NCBI GenBank assembly: GCA_963773735.1
Contig: CAVZCK010000034.1
Location: 124,001-188,000 of the forward strand
DNA length: 64,000 bases
DNA from: CAVZCK01 sp963773735
Lineage (GTDB): Bacteria; Pseudomonadota; Alphaproteobacteria; Rhizobiales; Rhodomicrobiaceae
Direction: 5' to 3'
Shown here piece by piece: positions 1-9,292 of this stretch. The notes below the pieces were generated by a model. That model saw nothing but the letters and a program-made list of their open reading frames with translations, did not search any database and was not told the DNA's origin. A program made the translations under genes and the position numbers. How positions within the stretch are numbered: position 1 is the stretch's first letter; each line of letters begins with the position of its first letter.

Positions 1-700
1 GGTGAGCACGATCTGCGACATCACCTCGTAGAACTTCATGTTCTGAACGTTGGGGAGCGGATTGTCCTGGCCGTCGATCGCGCCGGTCTGCAAGCCGGTA
101 TAGACTTCGGCATAGGCCATGGGCGTCGGGTTGGCGCCGAGCGCCTTGCCCAGAAACTGCCAGGACTCGCCGGGCGGCATCCGCAATTTGATGCCGGCCA
201 TGTCCGTCAGGCGTCTTGATCTTCTTTTTCGGTTTCAAGCCGACCTGGCGCGTGCCGAAATAGGTCGGCCCGAGGATATGGATGCCGAGCTTGTCCTCGG
301 CCATCTGCTTCATCTGCTGGCCGATGTCGCTGGCGAAGAATTTTTTCAGATGGTCGGCATCGCGGAAGAGATAGGCGGAGGTGAGGATGGACCATTCGGG
401 GATCTGATTGGCGATGTCCTGCGGCGCGATGTTGCCCATCTCCAGATTGCCGCGCTGGAGGGCGACGAGCTCGGTGCCCTGCTTGAACAGCGTGCCGCCA
501 TAATAGGGCTGCAGCTTGAAGTCGCCGGCGATCGCCTCGCCGAACATCTGCATCATCTTGGCGCGGATGTCCTGCTCGGAAAAGACGGCCGAGAAGCGGA
601 GGACCGGCTTGTCCTGAGCCGCGGCGATGGATGCGACCGTTGCGGTGGCCATGAGCATGGCACCGGCGATGACGGAACGACGGTTTAGCGAGATACGCAT
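1..700 (-). pseudogene. dctP: TRAP transporter solute-binding protein, DctP family (partial, frameshifted)
   Basis: This is the periplasmic receptor of a tripartite ATP-independent (TRAP) uptake system. The start at 700 has a strong GGAGGAG ribosome binding site. An N-terminal signal peptide ends near AAAQ, and the mature part begins DKPVLRFSAVFSEQD. Typical DctP segments follow, such as GTRQVGLKPKKKIKTP and then IKLRMPPGEAWQFLGKALG and ETYTGLQTGAIDGQDNP-like text (here AYAEVYTGLQTGAIDGQDNP). The two halves lie in different frames: one extra base near 204-205 separates KTPD from DMAGIKLR. The gene runs off the left edge, so the membrane subunits (DctQ, DctM) would lie outside the window. Because the neighbouring genes degrade quinate or shikimate, the ligand may be such an acid; that is inference. 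The frameshift could be a sequencing error. Confidence 0.85.
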
Positions 701-791
701 GAAACTCCTCCCAGATTGCCCTGGATGGACGTGCCTCTTGCCGGACTCGCCCAGCCAAGCCTAGTCATCGCACTCGACAGTCTGTATTTCA

Positions 792-813
792 ATATGTGAA
801 TCGAATTTCATAT
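792..813. promoter_or_regulatory. Imperfect palindrome upstream of dctP, possible operator
   Basis: ATATG and CATAT arms are separated by 12 bases in an AT-rich patch between the divergent dctP and GntR genes. A GntR/FCD regulator of this locus could bind here. The inner part pairs poorly, so this is tentative. Confidence 0.25.
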
Positions 814-1096
814 GATATTTTTTGATTTCTATGCTGATGTGGCAATTCCGAATTCGCTGCAGGCTGCTTCGTGGACATGCAAGATCGGGACGCGATCTTC
901 CGCGCCGTGTGGGGGAGGGCGGCATTCGGCTTTGTGGCGAAAATCTCGCGATACGGCCAGCGGCATCATGGAATCCTTCGGCAGAGACGCATTGATCAGG
1001 TGATCCAACGCTCATATGATACCAACGCCTTCCGTCAGAGCGTTGCGGCTGACGCGGCCGTCTCCGATAAAACAACGATAATCAGTTGCTGGCTTG

Positions 1097-1768
1097 ATGC
1101 TGTCCCTCGACCATTCCACAGACTCGATTGGTGAAAATGCCTATCGCCGGATGCGTTCGGATATCATTTTCGGACGCCTGAAACCCGGCCAGAGGCTCAA
1201 GCTGGACAAGCTCAAGGACACTTATGGCCCCAGCATCAGCACCTTGCGTGAAATTCTGAACCGTCTTTCCTCCGAAGGGCTTGTCCTCGCCGAAGGTCAG
1301 CGGGGATTCGAGGTCTCGGGAGTCTCGGTCGGAAATTTACGGGAAATCGCCGCGCTGCGGCTGCTGCTCGAAGGGCATGCCATCGAGCAATCCTTCGCCG
1401 CTGGGGACATGGAGTGGGAAGGCCGGGTCGTGGCGGCGCATCATAAGCTTGCCGCCATGGAAAAGCTGATGCAGGCGGGGGACCGGAGTGGGACCGAGGC
1501 CTGGAAGCGCTATGATTGGGAATTCCATCAGGCGTTGATCTCGGCCTGCGGTTCCCGGGTGCTGATGGAGACCCATGCCGGCGTCTTCGACAAATATCTG
1601 CGCTACCAAATGATCGCGCTGAGCTTTCGCGGCGAAATTGCCGCGCGCGAACATAAGATCCTGCTCGACTGCGCCCTGCGCCGCGATGCTGAAACCGCCC
1701 GGCGCGTGCTTGCCGAACACGTTCATGGCGGCGTCGAGCACGCACTCGCCACGGGCACGATCAGCTAA
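1097..1768 (+). CDS. GntR family transcriptional regulator, FCD (FadR-type) subfamily
   Basis: A DNA-binding regulator of about 223 residues. The N-terminal winged helix-turn-helix spans roughly residues 10-70 (AYRRMRSDIIFGRLKPGQRL, then SISTLREILNRLSSEGLV). The C-terminal FCD ligand domain follows, with the usual Asp/His metal-site residues in DWEFHQALISACGS, AAREHKILLD and LAEHVHGGVEH. A TTG lies directly before the ATG at 1097; I chose the ATG, although the ribosome binding site is weak. It sits between the TRAP receptor (divergent) and the aroE-quiC operon (same strand), so it probably controls both, with quinate, shikimate or protocatechuate as a likely effector. The effector assignment is inference from context. 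Confidence 0.88.
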   Translation: MLSLDHSTDSIGENAYRRMRSDIIFGRLKPGQRLKLDKLKDTYGPSISTLREILNRLSSEGLVLAEGQRGFEVSGVSVGNLREIAALRLLLEGHAIEQSFAAGDMEWEGRVVAAHHKLAAMEKLMQAGDRSGTEAWKRYDWEFHQALISACGSRVLMETHAGVFDKYLRYQMIALSFRGEIAAREHKILLDCALRRDAETARRVLAEHVHGGVEHALATGTIS

Positions 1769-1831
1769 CGCCCAAATTCCGTAATGGCGTCGTATCGCTT
1801 GCGGCGCCCACGCCGCCGCTGTCATGCGCTG

Positions 1832-1859
1832 TTCACTTTCACCTGAGAAAACTTATAAT
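1832..1859 (+). promoter_or_regulatory. Candidate sigma70-type promoter for the aroE-like/quiC operon
   Basis: TTCACT at 1832-1837 and a consensus TATAAT at 1854-1859 are separated by 16 bases, about 110 bases upstream of the next gene. The gap 1769-1967 contains no other obvious feature. Confidence 0.4.
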
Positions 1860-1967
1860 CTCTGATATATCGAAATTCGCATGTTGATCATGGTTAACGC
1901 CCGTGCGAACTTGGTCGATCAGATGCTGGATATCGGCCGCAGACGAATGTGACAGGGAGTGTCAGTC

Positions 1968-2762
1968 ATGCCGGCGATCCTGCTTGGCCTGATTGGAGAC
2001 AATATCGGGCGATCCCGATCGCCGCTGCTGCATCGCCTCGCCGGCAAGCTCTGCGGCCTTGATGTCGTCTACAAGCCGCTGATCCCCGCCGATATGCGGC
2101 TCGATTTCGACGCGGTCTTCGAAGGGTGCCGTGCTGGCGGCTATCGGGGGATCAACATCACCTATCCCTACAAGGAGAAGGTGGTTGCAAAGCTCCGGGT
2201 CGATGATCCGCGCGTCGCCGCGATCGGCGCCTGCAACACCGTCCTGTTCGGCGAGGGAAAGCCGCTCGGCTTCAATACCGACTATTCCGGCTTCATCGCC
2301 GCATATCGCGGCGCTTTCCCCGGCTCGTCGCCCGGCATTGTGGCGATGGCCGGCGCGGGCGGCGTCGGCAGGGCGATCGGCTTTGCCTTGGGCGAGCTTG
2401 GCGCGGACGTGCTGAAGCTGTTCGATCGAGACCGCGCTAAAGCCGAAGCGCTTGCCGAGGCGCTGGGGTGCGCGGTTCCCAATATGAGGGTCGTCATCGC
2501 CAAATCGGTCGACGAGGCGGCGTCGGGCACGGATGGCCTCATCAACTGCACCCCGCTCGGCATGGCCGGCTATCCGGGAACGGCGATCCCCAAATCCGTC
2601 ATGAGGGGCCGGCGCTGGGCCTTCGATGCCGTCTACACCCCCGTTGAAACCGAATTCTTGCGCGATGCGCGCGCCAGCGGTCTTGAGACGCTCAGCGGCT
2701 ATGAACTCTTCTTCCATCAAGGTGTCGATGCCTTCCGGCATCTTCACCGGCTGCGCGGTTGA
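1968..2762 (+). CDS. Shikimate/quinate dehydrogenase (AroE-like)
   Basis: A 264-residue member of the shikimate dehydrogenase family, which interconverts shikimate (or quinate) and the 3-dehydro acid. Visible motifs are the substrate loop RSRSPLLHR, the catalytic-Lys segment NITYPYKEK, the Rossmann loop AGAGGVGRA, NCTPLGM and FDAVYTP. The strand after the glycine loop ends LFDRDRAKAE; an acidic residue there favours NAD over NADP, which fits a catabolic enzyme. NITYPYK and FNTDYSGF also resemble catabolic quinate/shikimate dehydrogenases more than biosynthetic AroE. The ATG at 1968 has CAGGGAG upstream; an in-frame GTG lies at 1959. The next gene, 60 bases downstream, consumes 3-dehydroshikimate, supporting a role in growth on quinate or shikimate. 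Confidence 0.85.
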   Translation: MPAILLGLIGDNIGRSRSPLLHRLAGKLCGLDVVYKPLIPADMRLDFDAVFEGCRAGGYRGINITYPYKEKVVAKLRVDDPRVAAIGACNTVLFGEGKPLGFNTDYSGFIAAYRGAFPGSSPGIVAMAGAGGVGRAIGFALGELGADVLKLFDRDRAKAEALAEALGCAVPNMRVVIAKSVDEAASGTDGLINCTPLGMAGYPGTAIPKSVMRGRRWAFDAVYTPVETEFLRDARASGLETLSGYELFFHQGVDAFRHLHRLRG

Positions 2763-2822
2763 CATTGACGCGCTGCGGGCCGCGCTGATGAGCGAGCAGG
2801 GCGGCGACGAAGCGAGGCGGCC

Positions 2823-4713
2823 ATGAAAACCTCGATTGCGACCGTTTCGATCAGCGGCGACCTGAAGGAGAAGCTGGCGGCGATCGCGGCCGCCGGTTTC
2901 GACGGCGTGGAGATCTTCGAAAACGACTTTCTGGCCTTCGATGGCACGCCGGCCGAGGTCGGCCGGATGGTCCGCGATCACGGGCTGGAAATCACCCTGT
3001 TTCAGCCCTTCCGCGATTTCGAGGGGCTTCCCGAGCCGCAGCGTTCGCGTGCCTTCGACCGGGCCGAGCGCAAATTCGATCTCATGCAGGAACTCGGCAC
3101 CGATCTGATGCTGGTCTGCTCCAACGTCTCGCCCCTGTCGCTCGGCGGCATCGATCGGGCGGCCGCGGATTTCCGCGAGCTTGGCGAGCGTGCGGCGAAG
3201 CGCGGCTTGCGCGTCGGCTATGAGGCGCTCGCCTGGGGACGCCATATCAACGACCATCGCGACGCCTGGGAAATCGTCCGCCGCGCGGACCATCCCAGCA
3301 TCGGGCTGATCCTCGACTCGTTCCACACCCTGGCGCGCAAGATCGACGTCGCTTCGATCCGCGCGATCCCCGGCGAGCGCATCTTCATCGTCCAACTCGC
3401 CGACGCGCCGCTCATCGACATGGATCTGCTCTATTGGAGCCGGCATTTCCGCAATATGCCCGGCGAAGGCGATTTGCCGGTCGCGGATTTCATGCGCGCG
3501 GTGGCGGCGACCGGCTATGACGGCCCGCTTTCCCTCGAAATCTTCAACGATCAGTTCCGCGGCGGCTCGCCCAAATCGATCTCAGTCGATGGCCGGCGCT
3601 CGCTGATCTATCTGATGGATCAGGTCGCGCGAAGCGAGCCCGGCATCGCCATTTCCGTTCCGGCCATGCCCGAGCGCGTCACGGTGAAGGGCGTGGAGTT
3701 CATCGAATTCGCCGCCGACGAGACCGAGGCGCAGGAGCTTGTCAAGCTGCTGCAAACCGTGGGCTTTGCCGAGACGGCCCGCCATAAGAACAAGGAGGTG
3801 ACGCTCTACCGTCAAGGCGGCATCAACATCGTCATCAACACCGAGAGGGAGGGCCTGGCGCATTCCTCCTATATCGTCCATGGCACCAATGCCTATGCGA
3901 TCGGCTTGAAGGTCGAGGACGCCGCGGCGACCGTGGCGCGGGCGCGCGTGCTCGGTGCCGAGCCATTCGAACAGCGCCCCGGCCCAGGCGAGCTTGCGAT
4001 TCCGGCGATCCGCGGTGTCGGCGGCGGGGTCATTTATTTCATCGATGCCAAGACCGACCTTGCCCGCGTCTGGGAAATCGAATTCGATCCGGTAGGCGCG
4101 GACGGCCAAGGCAATGCGGGGCTGGTCAACGTCGATCACATCGCCCAGACCATGAACTATGAAGAAATGCTGACTTGGCTGCTCTTCTACATCTCGATCT
4201 TCGACACCAGCAAAGCGCCGGTGGTCGATCTGGTCGATCCGGGCGGCCTCGTCCGCAGCCAGGCGATCGAGAATGGCGAAGGCTCGCTGCGTCTGACGCT
4301 CAATGGCGCTGAGAATCAGAAAACACTCGCTGGACATTTCATTGCAGAACGTTTCGGCTCGACCATTCAGCATCTGGCCTTCGCGACCGGCGACATTCTT
4401 GCAACCGTGGAGGCCCTGAAGGCAATGCGGGTTTCAGCCGCTGCCGATCTCGCCGAACTATTACGACGATCTCGAAGCGCGCTTCGGCCTCGCGCCCAGC
4501 TTTGTCGATCTCCTTCGCGCGGAGAACATCCTCTACGACCGCGATGGGGATGGCGAATATTTCCAGCTTTACAGCCGCAGCTACGGTGAGGGCTTTTTCT
4601 TCGAGATCGTCGAGCGGCGCGGCGGCTACAAGGGGTATGGAGCGCCGAATGCGCCCTTCCGCATCGCCGCCCAGAAGCGGGCAATCCGGCCACGGGGAAT
4701 TCCGCGGAGATAA
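2823..4713 (+). pseudogene. quiC: 3-dehydroshikimate dehydratase with C-terminal VOC/HPPD-like domain (frameshifted)
   Basis: This matches the bifunctional-looking QuiC1 type: a sugar-phosphate-isomerase-like TIM barrel (about residues 1-275, e.g. AAGFDGVEIFENDF, YEALAWGRHINDH, LILDSFHTL, PLSLEIFND) fused to a vicinal-oxygen-chelate domain like 4-hydroxyphenylpyruvate dioxygenase (VNVDHIAQTMNYEEML, STIQHLAFATGDI, FFFEIVERRGGY). The enzyme converts 3-dehydroshikimate to protocatechuate. The reading frame breaks between about 4431 and 4440; the next frame continues with LPISPNYYDDLEARFG and ends RGIPRR at 4713. The span is 3n+1 bases, so one inserted base explains it. Everything else is intact at about 629 residues, so I suspect sequence error rather than loss of function. 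Confidence 0.85.
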
Positions 4714-5000
4714 GCGAATTGTGCCTAGTCATAGGCCAGGTGCCGGCGACGCCATCAAATGATTCGGCAGTGGCACAGGAGCTGGCGGAAAATACCTTCG
4801 TGACGATCAAGGCTTGCGACGATGCTTGGACACGCCTGTGTATGGCTCCCTCGCGTCAGGCGATATGGCGCGGCATCCGCCCCCCCGCGCCGCAACAGAG
4901 CCGCTCGAAGGTCGGAAAAGAATGTCTCTGCGGAGCAGCTCTGCGTCATTGAAGCAGAAAGGCTGCGTTGAATTCGGGTTGCCCGGTCTTTGCGGCAGGT
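4714..5000. other. Intergenic stretch, no gene recognised
   Basis: This lies between the end of the quinate/shikimate operon and the convergent lysozyme gene. Short open frames exist but none has a ribosome binding site or recognisable protein. I saw no clear terminator. Confidence 0.4.
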
Positions 5001-6022
5001 CTAATTCAGCGGTGCTGGCTGAAGGTTAGCTATGAATTCCGCTTCGGTGCCTTTAAAGATGTTTGCGTCAACCGCTTTGTCATACCCGACAGAAATTTTT
5101 GCTGTCTCGGAAAACTGCCAGATCGTTTCTTTTACATTATTAATCTGCGACGGAATTTCTATGGCTCTTGCTGATGTGGAATAGTTTGCTATCCAAATTT
5201 TGTAATGTGGCGCAATTTTATTAACGTTGGACTCAGCTATATGGCGGTCGCCCCAAAAAGCCTTGGATGTATACACGATAGGCGCTTTATGCGTGCGTTG
5301 CTCGACCTTGCGCAGCCACGCTAAAGCAGTATTCATAATCTCGTCGGCGCTATGTCCTTTCCAGCGGTCTCGATCAATTCCGCCGCCGGGCGGGACATCC
5401 CATTCCAGATCGAGAACGGGTGGCATATCCGTATCCTTGAAATTCCCATTCTTCTCGACCCATTTTATAAAACTGTCGGCTTGAGCTGATCCATCCACGC
5501 CCGCAGATAAAAAGTGGTAGGCGCCGCGCAAAACACTTTTGTCTGGAGGAAGTGCGTCCAAGCTAGCCCAATACTTCGAAAACATATTGTCTTTCAGGCC
5601 AACACCTTGCGTCGCCTTCACATATACAAAGCGTACTCCCTGTTGCCTCAAAGTATCAAATTTGAAGTCTGGACCTTCGTAATGGCTAATATCGATACCA
5701 AAGATCGAATTAGCCCGTGGTTTATTTTCAACCCGATCGAGCGTAACGTCATCCGGAAACCTAAACGGCCCCATCACCGCCAACGACCTCTGTTCAAGCT
5801 GAGTAGCGGGATTCTCCTTTTCGGCGGCCGACCTGATAAACCTAAACAGGTATGCTCGCGACGGTTCGTCTACGAGCGAACGGTAGTCCGAGTCATTGCT
5901 TGTGTTCGATTCTGCGCCGCTGGCCGTCGATCCCGCCGAGTTCAAGCTTATCCTGTGAGAATCGCATGAATTGAAGGAAACGCGATCGCCAATACGATAA
6001 CAACGCTAGTTCTGAGAAACAC
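5001..6022 (-). pseudogene. Secreted GH25 family lysozyme (frameshift after signal peptide)
   Basis: A glycoside hydrolase family 25 muramidase. The domain starts at FGIDISHYEG and has FVYVKATQG, GAYHFLSAG, the acidic pair in PPVLDLEWD, PIVYTSKAFWG and IWQFSE, all expected of the family. The long frame can start only at a TTG (5945) and lacks a signal peptide. A GTG at 6022 with a GGAGG site encodes a good signal peptide (FLRTSVVIVLAIAFPSIHA) in another frame that stops at 5948. Joining the two needs one missing base near 5945-5953; the span is 3n+2. The full protein would be about 340 residues. The coding sequence is AT-richer than the core genes around it. A role in wall remodelling or attack on competitors is possible. 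Confidence 0.8.
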
Positions 6023-6375
6023 TGCAACCTCCGATAAATAATAAAATATCTTCACTCGTTCGAAAAAAGGCCATTAACGCACTCGCTAGTCAAATCATTT
6101 TTGGGCGTCCCACGCGGATGGGTCGTACGGCGGTAACGAAGCCGACGCGCCCGCGCGTTCTCCAAATGCGCGGTTTGGCTTTGGCGGCTTCGCGGGCCGC
6201 TGATGATAGTCTGGCCATGGGTCGGATGCCAACGCGCAGATCTGATATGAGGACGCGCCGATGTGCGATCATCTGAATGAGCCCGAAGGCCTCTGTTGAA
6301 AAGGTGCCTGATGCGATGTCATGCGTGAGCTGATTGCCTTCGCTGCCGAGCAGCTGATGGTCCTTGAAGAATTGC

Positions 6376-6558
6376 TCAAGCTATTGATTTTGGCTCATTT
6401 TGCCTTGCGCAGCAAATATTTGCATTTGCAGGTTTTTGCGCTTGTCCCGCGAAACGCTTGCGCTTTCTGGTGGCACGATCGGCGACGGTTTCCCTTTGAC
6501 GGCGAATTGTGGTGCCGTGGGCGCAACGGAAGTGAGCGATGCGAACCGAGATTGCCAT
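6376..6558 (-). CDS. Small basic ORF with strong ribosome binding site, downstream of radical SAM gene
   Basis: A 60-codon frame begins ATG at 6558, preceded by AGAGGAGGCATA, one of the best ribosome binding sites in this accessory region. The product begins MAISVRIAHFRCAHGTT, is rich in Arg/Lys, and carries a CC pair near the end (ANICCARQNE). I recognise no family. It lies 122 bases downstream of the radical SAM gene on the same strand. It could be a genuine small protein, a substrate peptide of the radical SAM enzyme, or a chance frame. Nothing else is seen between 6023 and 6680. Confidence 0.35.
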   Translation of the reverse strand: MAISVRIAHFRCAHGTTIRRQRETVADRATRKRKRFAGQAQKPANANICCARQNEPKSIA

Positions 6559-6680
6559 TATGCCTCCTCTGTCTTTGGGATTTAATGCCAATGGCTCGTG
6601 GTATTCCTGAAAGCCTGCTAGGCTGCCCGGAGCCGGTTCAAAGCGCTGCTCGAGTAGATCATCCACGAATCGTCCATTTC

Positions 6681-7580
6681 CTAGAGAGCTGAGGAGGCTG
6701 AGCGCCGGTCGTAGTCCCGGCCTGCATTGTGTGTGAAAGTTTCTACACGTCCGGCGGCATCGACGCGGATGAGCTTCGCCGGCTCTTTCGGCGCCATGAT
6801 CTCGATGCCGGTCGAGGCCAGCTTCTCCTCCCACGGCCCGAGCATGGCGAACTCGTCTGAGAGACGCAGCTTGACGCCGACCGACGTCGCCTGATCCAGG
6901 AGCTGCGGGATCGCGCGCCAAGCCTCTTTCATGATCTTCGGATGAACGGTGAGCGGCGTGGTGCGGGAAGAAGTCAGAAGCGGCGAGAGGAGAAGCTGCG
7001 GAATTCCGTTTGCGGCGGTAAATGCGATGATCTCGCTGATCGTTTCGAGATTGCCTGGCATCAGGATCGCCGCGATTGACAGTCTTTCGCGAAGGCCCGG
7101 ATCGCTCGCCGCAAGGCGGATACCTTCGGATATTCTGGCAAAGGCACCAGGCTTGCGGCGGATCTCATCATGTTTCTCGCTCGCCGCGTCGAGGCTGATC
7201 GTGATTTTCGTGGTGCTCAGGGCGCGTAGCTCATCAACGAAATCGATGAGGTTGTAGCCATTGCTTATGAGCGCGGTCGGTAATTTGCGGTCCGCGGCAT
7301 GGCTCAGAAACGCCCTGGCCGTGGGCCAGCACTGGCTCTGCAGCGGTTCATCGCCGACGATCGCGGCGCCGCCAAGCAGCCCCCGGCGTTCGACCGCCGC
7401 CAGAAGGCCAATTAGATGATCCGTCGCCAGATAAGACTGCTCGCGCCGCTCATCCCGCTGGTTGACGATGCAAAAGGGACAATTCAGAGGGCACCCGCCT
7501 TTTAGGACCGCAGTTACGACAAGACCCGATGGAGGAATCCGTTCACTTTCCAGAAATGCGGTCAGAGCGCAGTAACCCAT
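6681..7580 (-). CDS. Radical SAM domain protein
   Basis: About 299 residues from the ATG at 7580 (GAGGG lies about ten bases upstream; an in-frame GTG at 7613 is an alternative). The iron-sulfur/SAM cluster motif is CPLNCPFC, with Cys at about 30, 34 and 37. IVGDEPLQSQCW resembles the glycine-rich SAM-binding strand, followed by PTALISNGYNL and KITISLDAASEKHDEIR, typical of MoaA/NirJ-like TIM barrels. There is no C-terminal SPASM cysteine cluster, so a minimal core enzyme is likely. The reaction cannot be assigned. It lies 137 bases downstream of an unrecognised 524-residue gene on the same strand, probably in one transcript. It is not PqqE: it is shorter and lacks the auxiliary-cluster region. 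Confidence 0.82.
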   Translation of the reverse strand: MGYCALTAFLESERIPPSGLVVTAVLKGGCPLNCPFCIVNQRDERREQSYLATDHLIGLLAAVERRGLLGGAAIVGDEPLQSQCWPTARAFLSHAADRKLPTALISNGYNLIDFVDELRALSTTKITISLDAASEKHDEIRRKPGAFARISEGIRLAASDPGLRERLSIAAILMPGNLETISEIIAFTAANGIPQLLLSPLLTSSRTTPLTVHPKIMKEAWRAIPQLLDQATSVGVKLRLSDEFAMLGPWEEKLASTGIEIMAPKEPAKLIRVDAAGRVETFTHNAGRDYDRRSASSAL

Positions 7581-7717
7581 TTTGTTATTATCCCTCGCTT
7601 GATAAGCAATCACTCGCGCGACCTTAATATGCCCGCGCGATGAGGAGAATGTGAGACGAGCAGCTTGAATATTGAGTTACAAATGATCCGTGCAGGAATC
7701 AACGCAATTGTGAGTTC

Positions 7718-9292
7718 TCAACTATCTTTTACGGTTACTGTGTCGCTGGCGCTCGTCCCAGAAGCATCAGGTTTCCGAGCCGCAGCGAAATGGAGCGACC
7801 ACGGAAATAGCGACAGCATTGTCGATATCGGAAAAACCTCATAACCGACTTGCCTAAGGGCAGCGGCCGCATTGAGGTTTTCAAGGTGACGGTCTCCACG
7901 ATCAAGATTGAGCCGACCTCTGGCGGCCATGTAAATTGCTCGCTGCGCGTCATCATATAATGGACCGGGAGAATTGCGTCTTATCACGTAAATTAAGTCT
8001 TCTTCGATTGGCAGCAATTTCCCGGGGGGACGGCCACGTCCCCGTTGTAGCGCTTCCTGGATCTGGGACGTTGTGGACGTTCTGTCGACCGGAGGTGTGA
8101 AATATTGAATTGCCAGACCCTCCGGTTCATTGTGCGCGGGGCGAACGAGCACATCCCAATAGAGGTCACGCCCGCTTAATGCTTCGGGATCGCCCAATTC
8201 TGGCGGGTAAGTGCGTGGCATGACATGACCGCTATCGAAGCGAACGAAGCCTTTGAGGTCATCAAGCCGCACAAAGTCCTGCTCGTACCGCCAACTGGTA
8301 ATGAATTCATCGAATTTCTCCCGCTTGAGCAATTCTCCGGATATGGGATCGACGACGGATGGTTTGCGGATCACGACACAGCAGCGGCTGTTGAGAATTC
8401 TCCAGCGTGACCAGTCCACCCGGTGCTTTCGAATTGGTTGGCTCTGGCTATACTTGCCTTGGAAAAGCGCAAAAGCTGTTATCGCTGTCGAAAGAAGTCC
8501 AATATTATAGAGAAGGTTAAAGCCGTGCTCCCCAGCCTCGAAGAGCGCTGCGTCAAATGCAAATATAAGAATTCCTTGGTGTTTCTCTCCGATGAATTCG
8601 CTAGTTAATTCGTTAAACTGTTGAATAATAGCTACGGGATTTGGCCCAACAAGAATATTGCGTGCCCCTGCGACGATCAGCGCTCCTTGTTTTTCACCCG
8701 CGTCTTTGATGAATTGGCTGACCCGGACGCGCTCTTCATCCACCAACCTGAATCCGCGGATCTCCATGTCCTGAGCTGTCCATTCGTAGGACCGCTGGTT
8801 GGATAGGTAGCTCAATAGCTCCCTCGAGAACGCCGCCGCCAATTCGAGCGCCGTTTGTCTGCGCCCCTCCCGCGATTTTGTATCCTTCAAGACGCTCAAT
8901 GGCTCCGGCCAGGAGATTAGGAGTGCGGCGAGGATCCGGCAGGCGTCTTTGACGCTCGTATCTGCACTTCCGGCAAGCTTTGGATAAAGACTCGGAACTG
9001 GCGCTCTGTCCGAGCCGAAGATCTCCTTCAGGGCGGCTTCGAGACGCTCTCTCGCCGGCTTTGTCTGTTGCCTTGCCCCGGTAGCCTTGGTTTTACGCCC
9101 TCTTGACGATGCAGAATATCCCCACGCTTCGAGGACGCTCCGCAGGGTTCCGCCCGGATTGATCTTAAGGGTCGGATCAAGGATCTCCTGTCGCTGCTTC
9201 GCAGACTTAGTCTTGGCGAACCGGTTCAATCTCGCCGTCCACTCCTTGCGGGCCTTCAACTCCCATTCACGGCCTTTGGATGGATTTCTCAT
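7718..9292 (-). CDS. Unrecognised 524-residue protein
   Basis: A long, intact frame with no family I can name. The first ~100 residues are basic (KARKEWTARLNRFAKTKSAK; SSRGRKTKATGARQQTK). A middle region (GALIVAGARNILVGPNPVA, then HQGILIFAFDAALFEAGEHG) is followed by one hydrophobic run (LLYNIGLLSTAITAFALFQG) that could be buried or a membrane helix. The C-terminal third has RGRGRPPGK, similar to an AT-hook core, then YDDAQRAIYMAARGRLNLDR. The ribosome binding site is weak. Codon use is less GC-biased than core neighbours, and the upstream DNA is AT-rich, suggesting acquisition. Co-orientation with the radical SAM gene suggests a shared function. Confidence 0.7.
   Translation of the reverse strand: MRNPSKGREWELKARKEWTARLNRFAKTKSAKQRQEILDPTLKINPGGTLRSVLEAWGYSASSRGRKTKATGARQQTKPARERLEAALKEIFGSDRAPVPSLYPKLAGSADTSVKDACRILAALLISWPEPLSVLKDTKSREGRRQTALELAAAFSRELLSYLSNQRSYEWTAQDMEIRGFRLVDEERVRVSQFIKDAGEKQGALIVAGARNILVGPNPVAIIQQFNELTSEFIGEKHQGILIFAFDAALFEAGEHGFNLLYNIGLLSTAITAFALFQGKYSQSQPIRKHRVDWSRWRILNSRCCVVIRKPSVVDPISGELLKREKFDEFITSWRYEQDFVRLDDLKGFVRFDSGHVMPRTYPPELGDPEALSGRDLYWDVLVRPAHNEPEGLAIQYFTPPVDRTSTTSQIQEALQRGRGRPPGKLLPIEEDLIYVIRRNSPGPLYDDAQRAIYMAARGRLNLDRGDRHLENLNAAAALRQVGYEVFPISTMLSLFPWSLHFAAARKPDASGTSASDTVTVKDS

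Noticed and set aside
1962..3446. Long open frame on the minus strand opposite the aroE-like and quiC genes
   Set aside because: It mirrors well-supported coding DNA on the plus strand, has no recognisable protein, and is the kind of antisense frame GC-rich codons create.
6681..7580. The radical SAM protein as a displaced PqqE
   Set aside because: It is about 80 residues shorter than PqqE, lacks the auxiliary-cluster Cys region, and its motif context differs.
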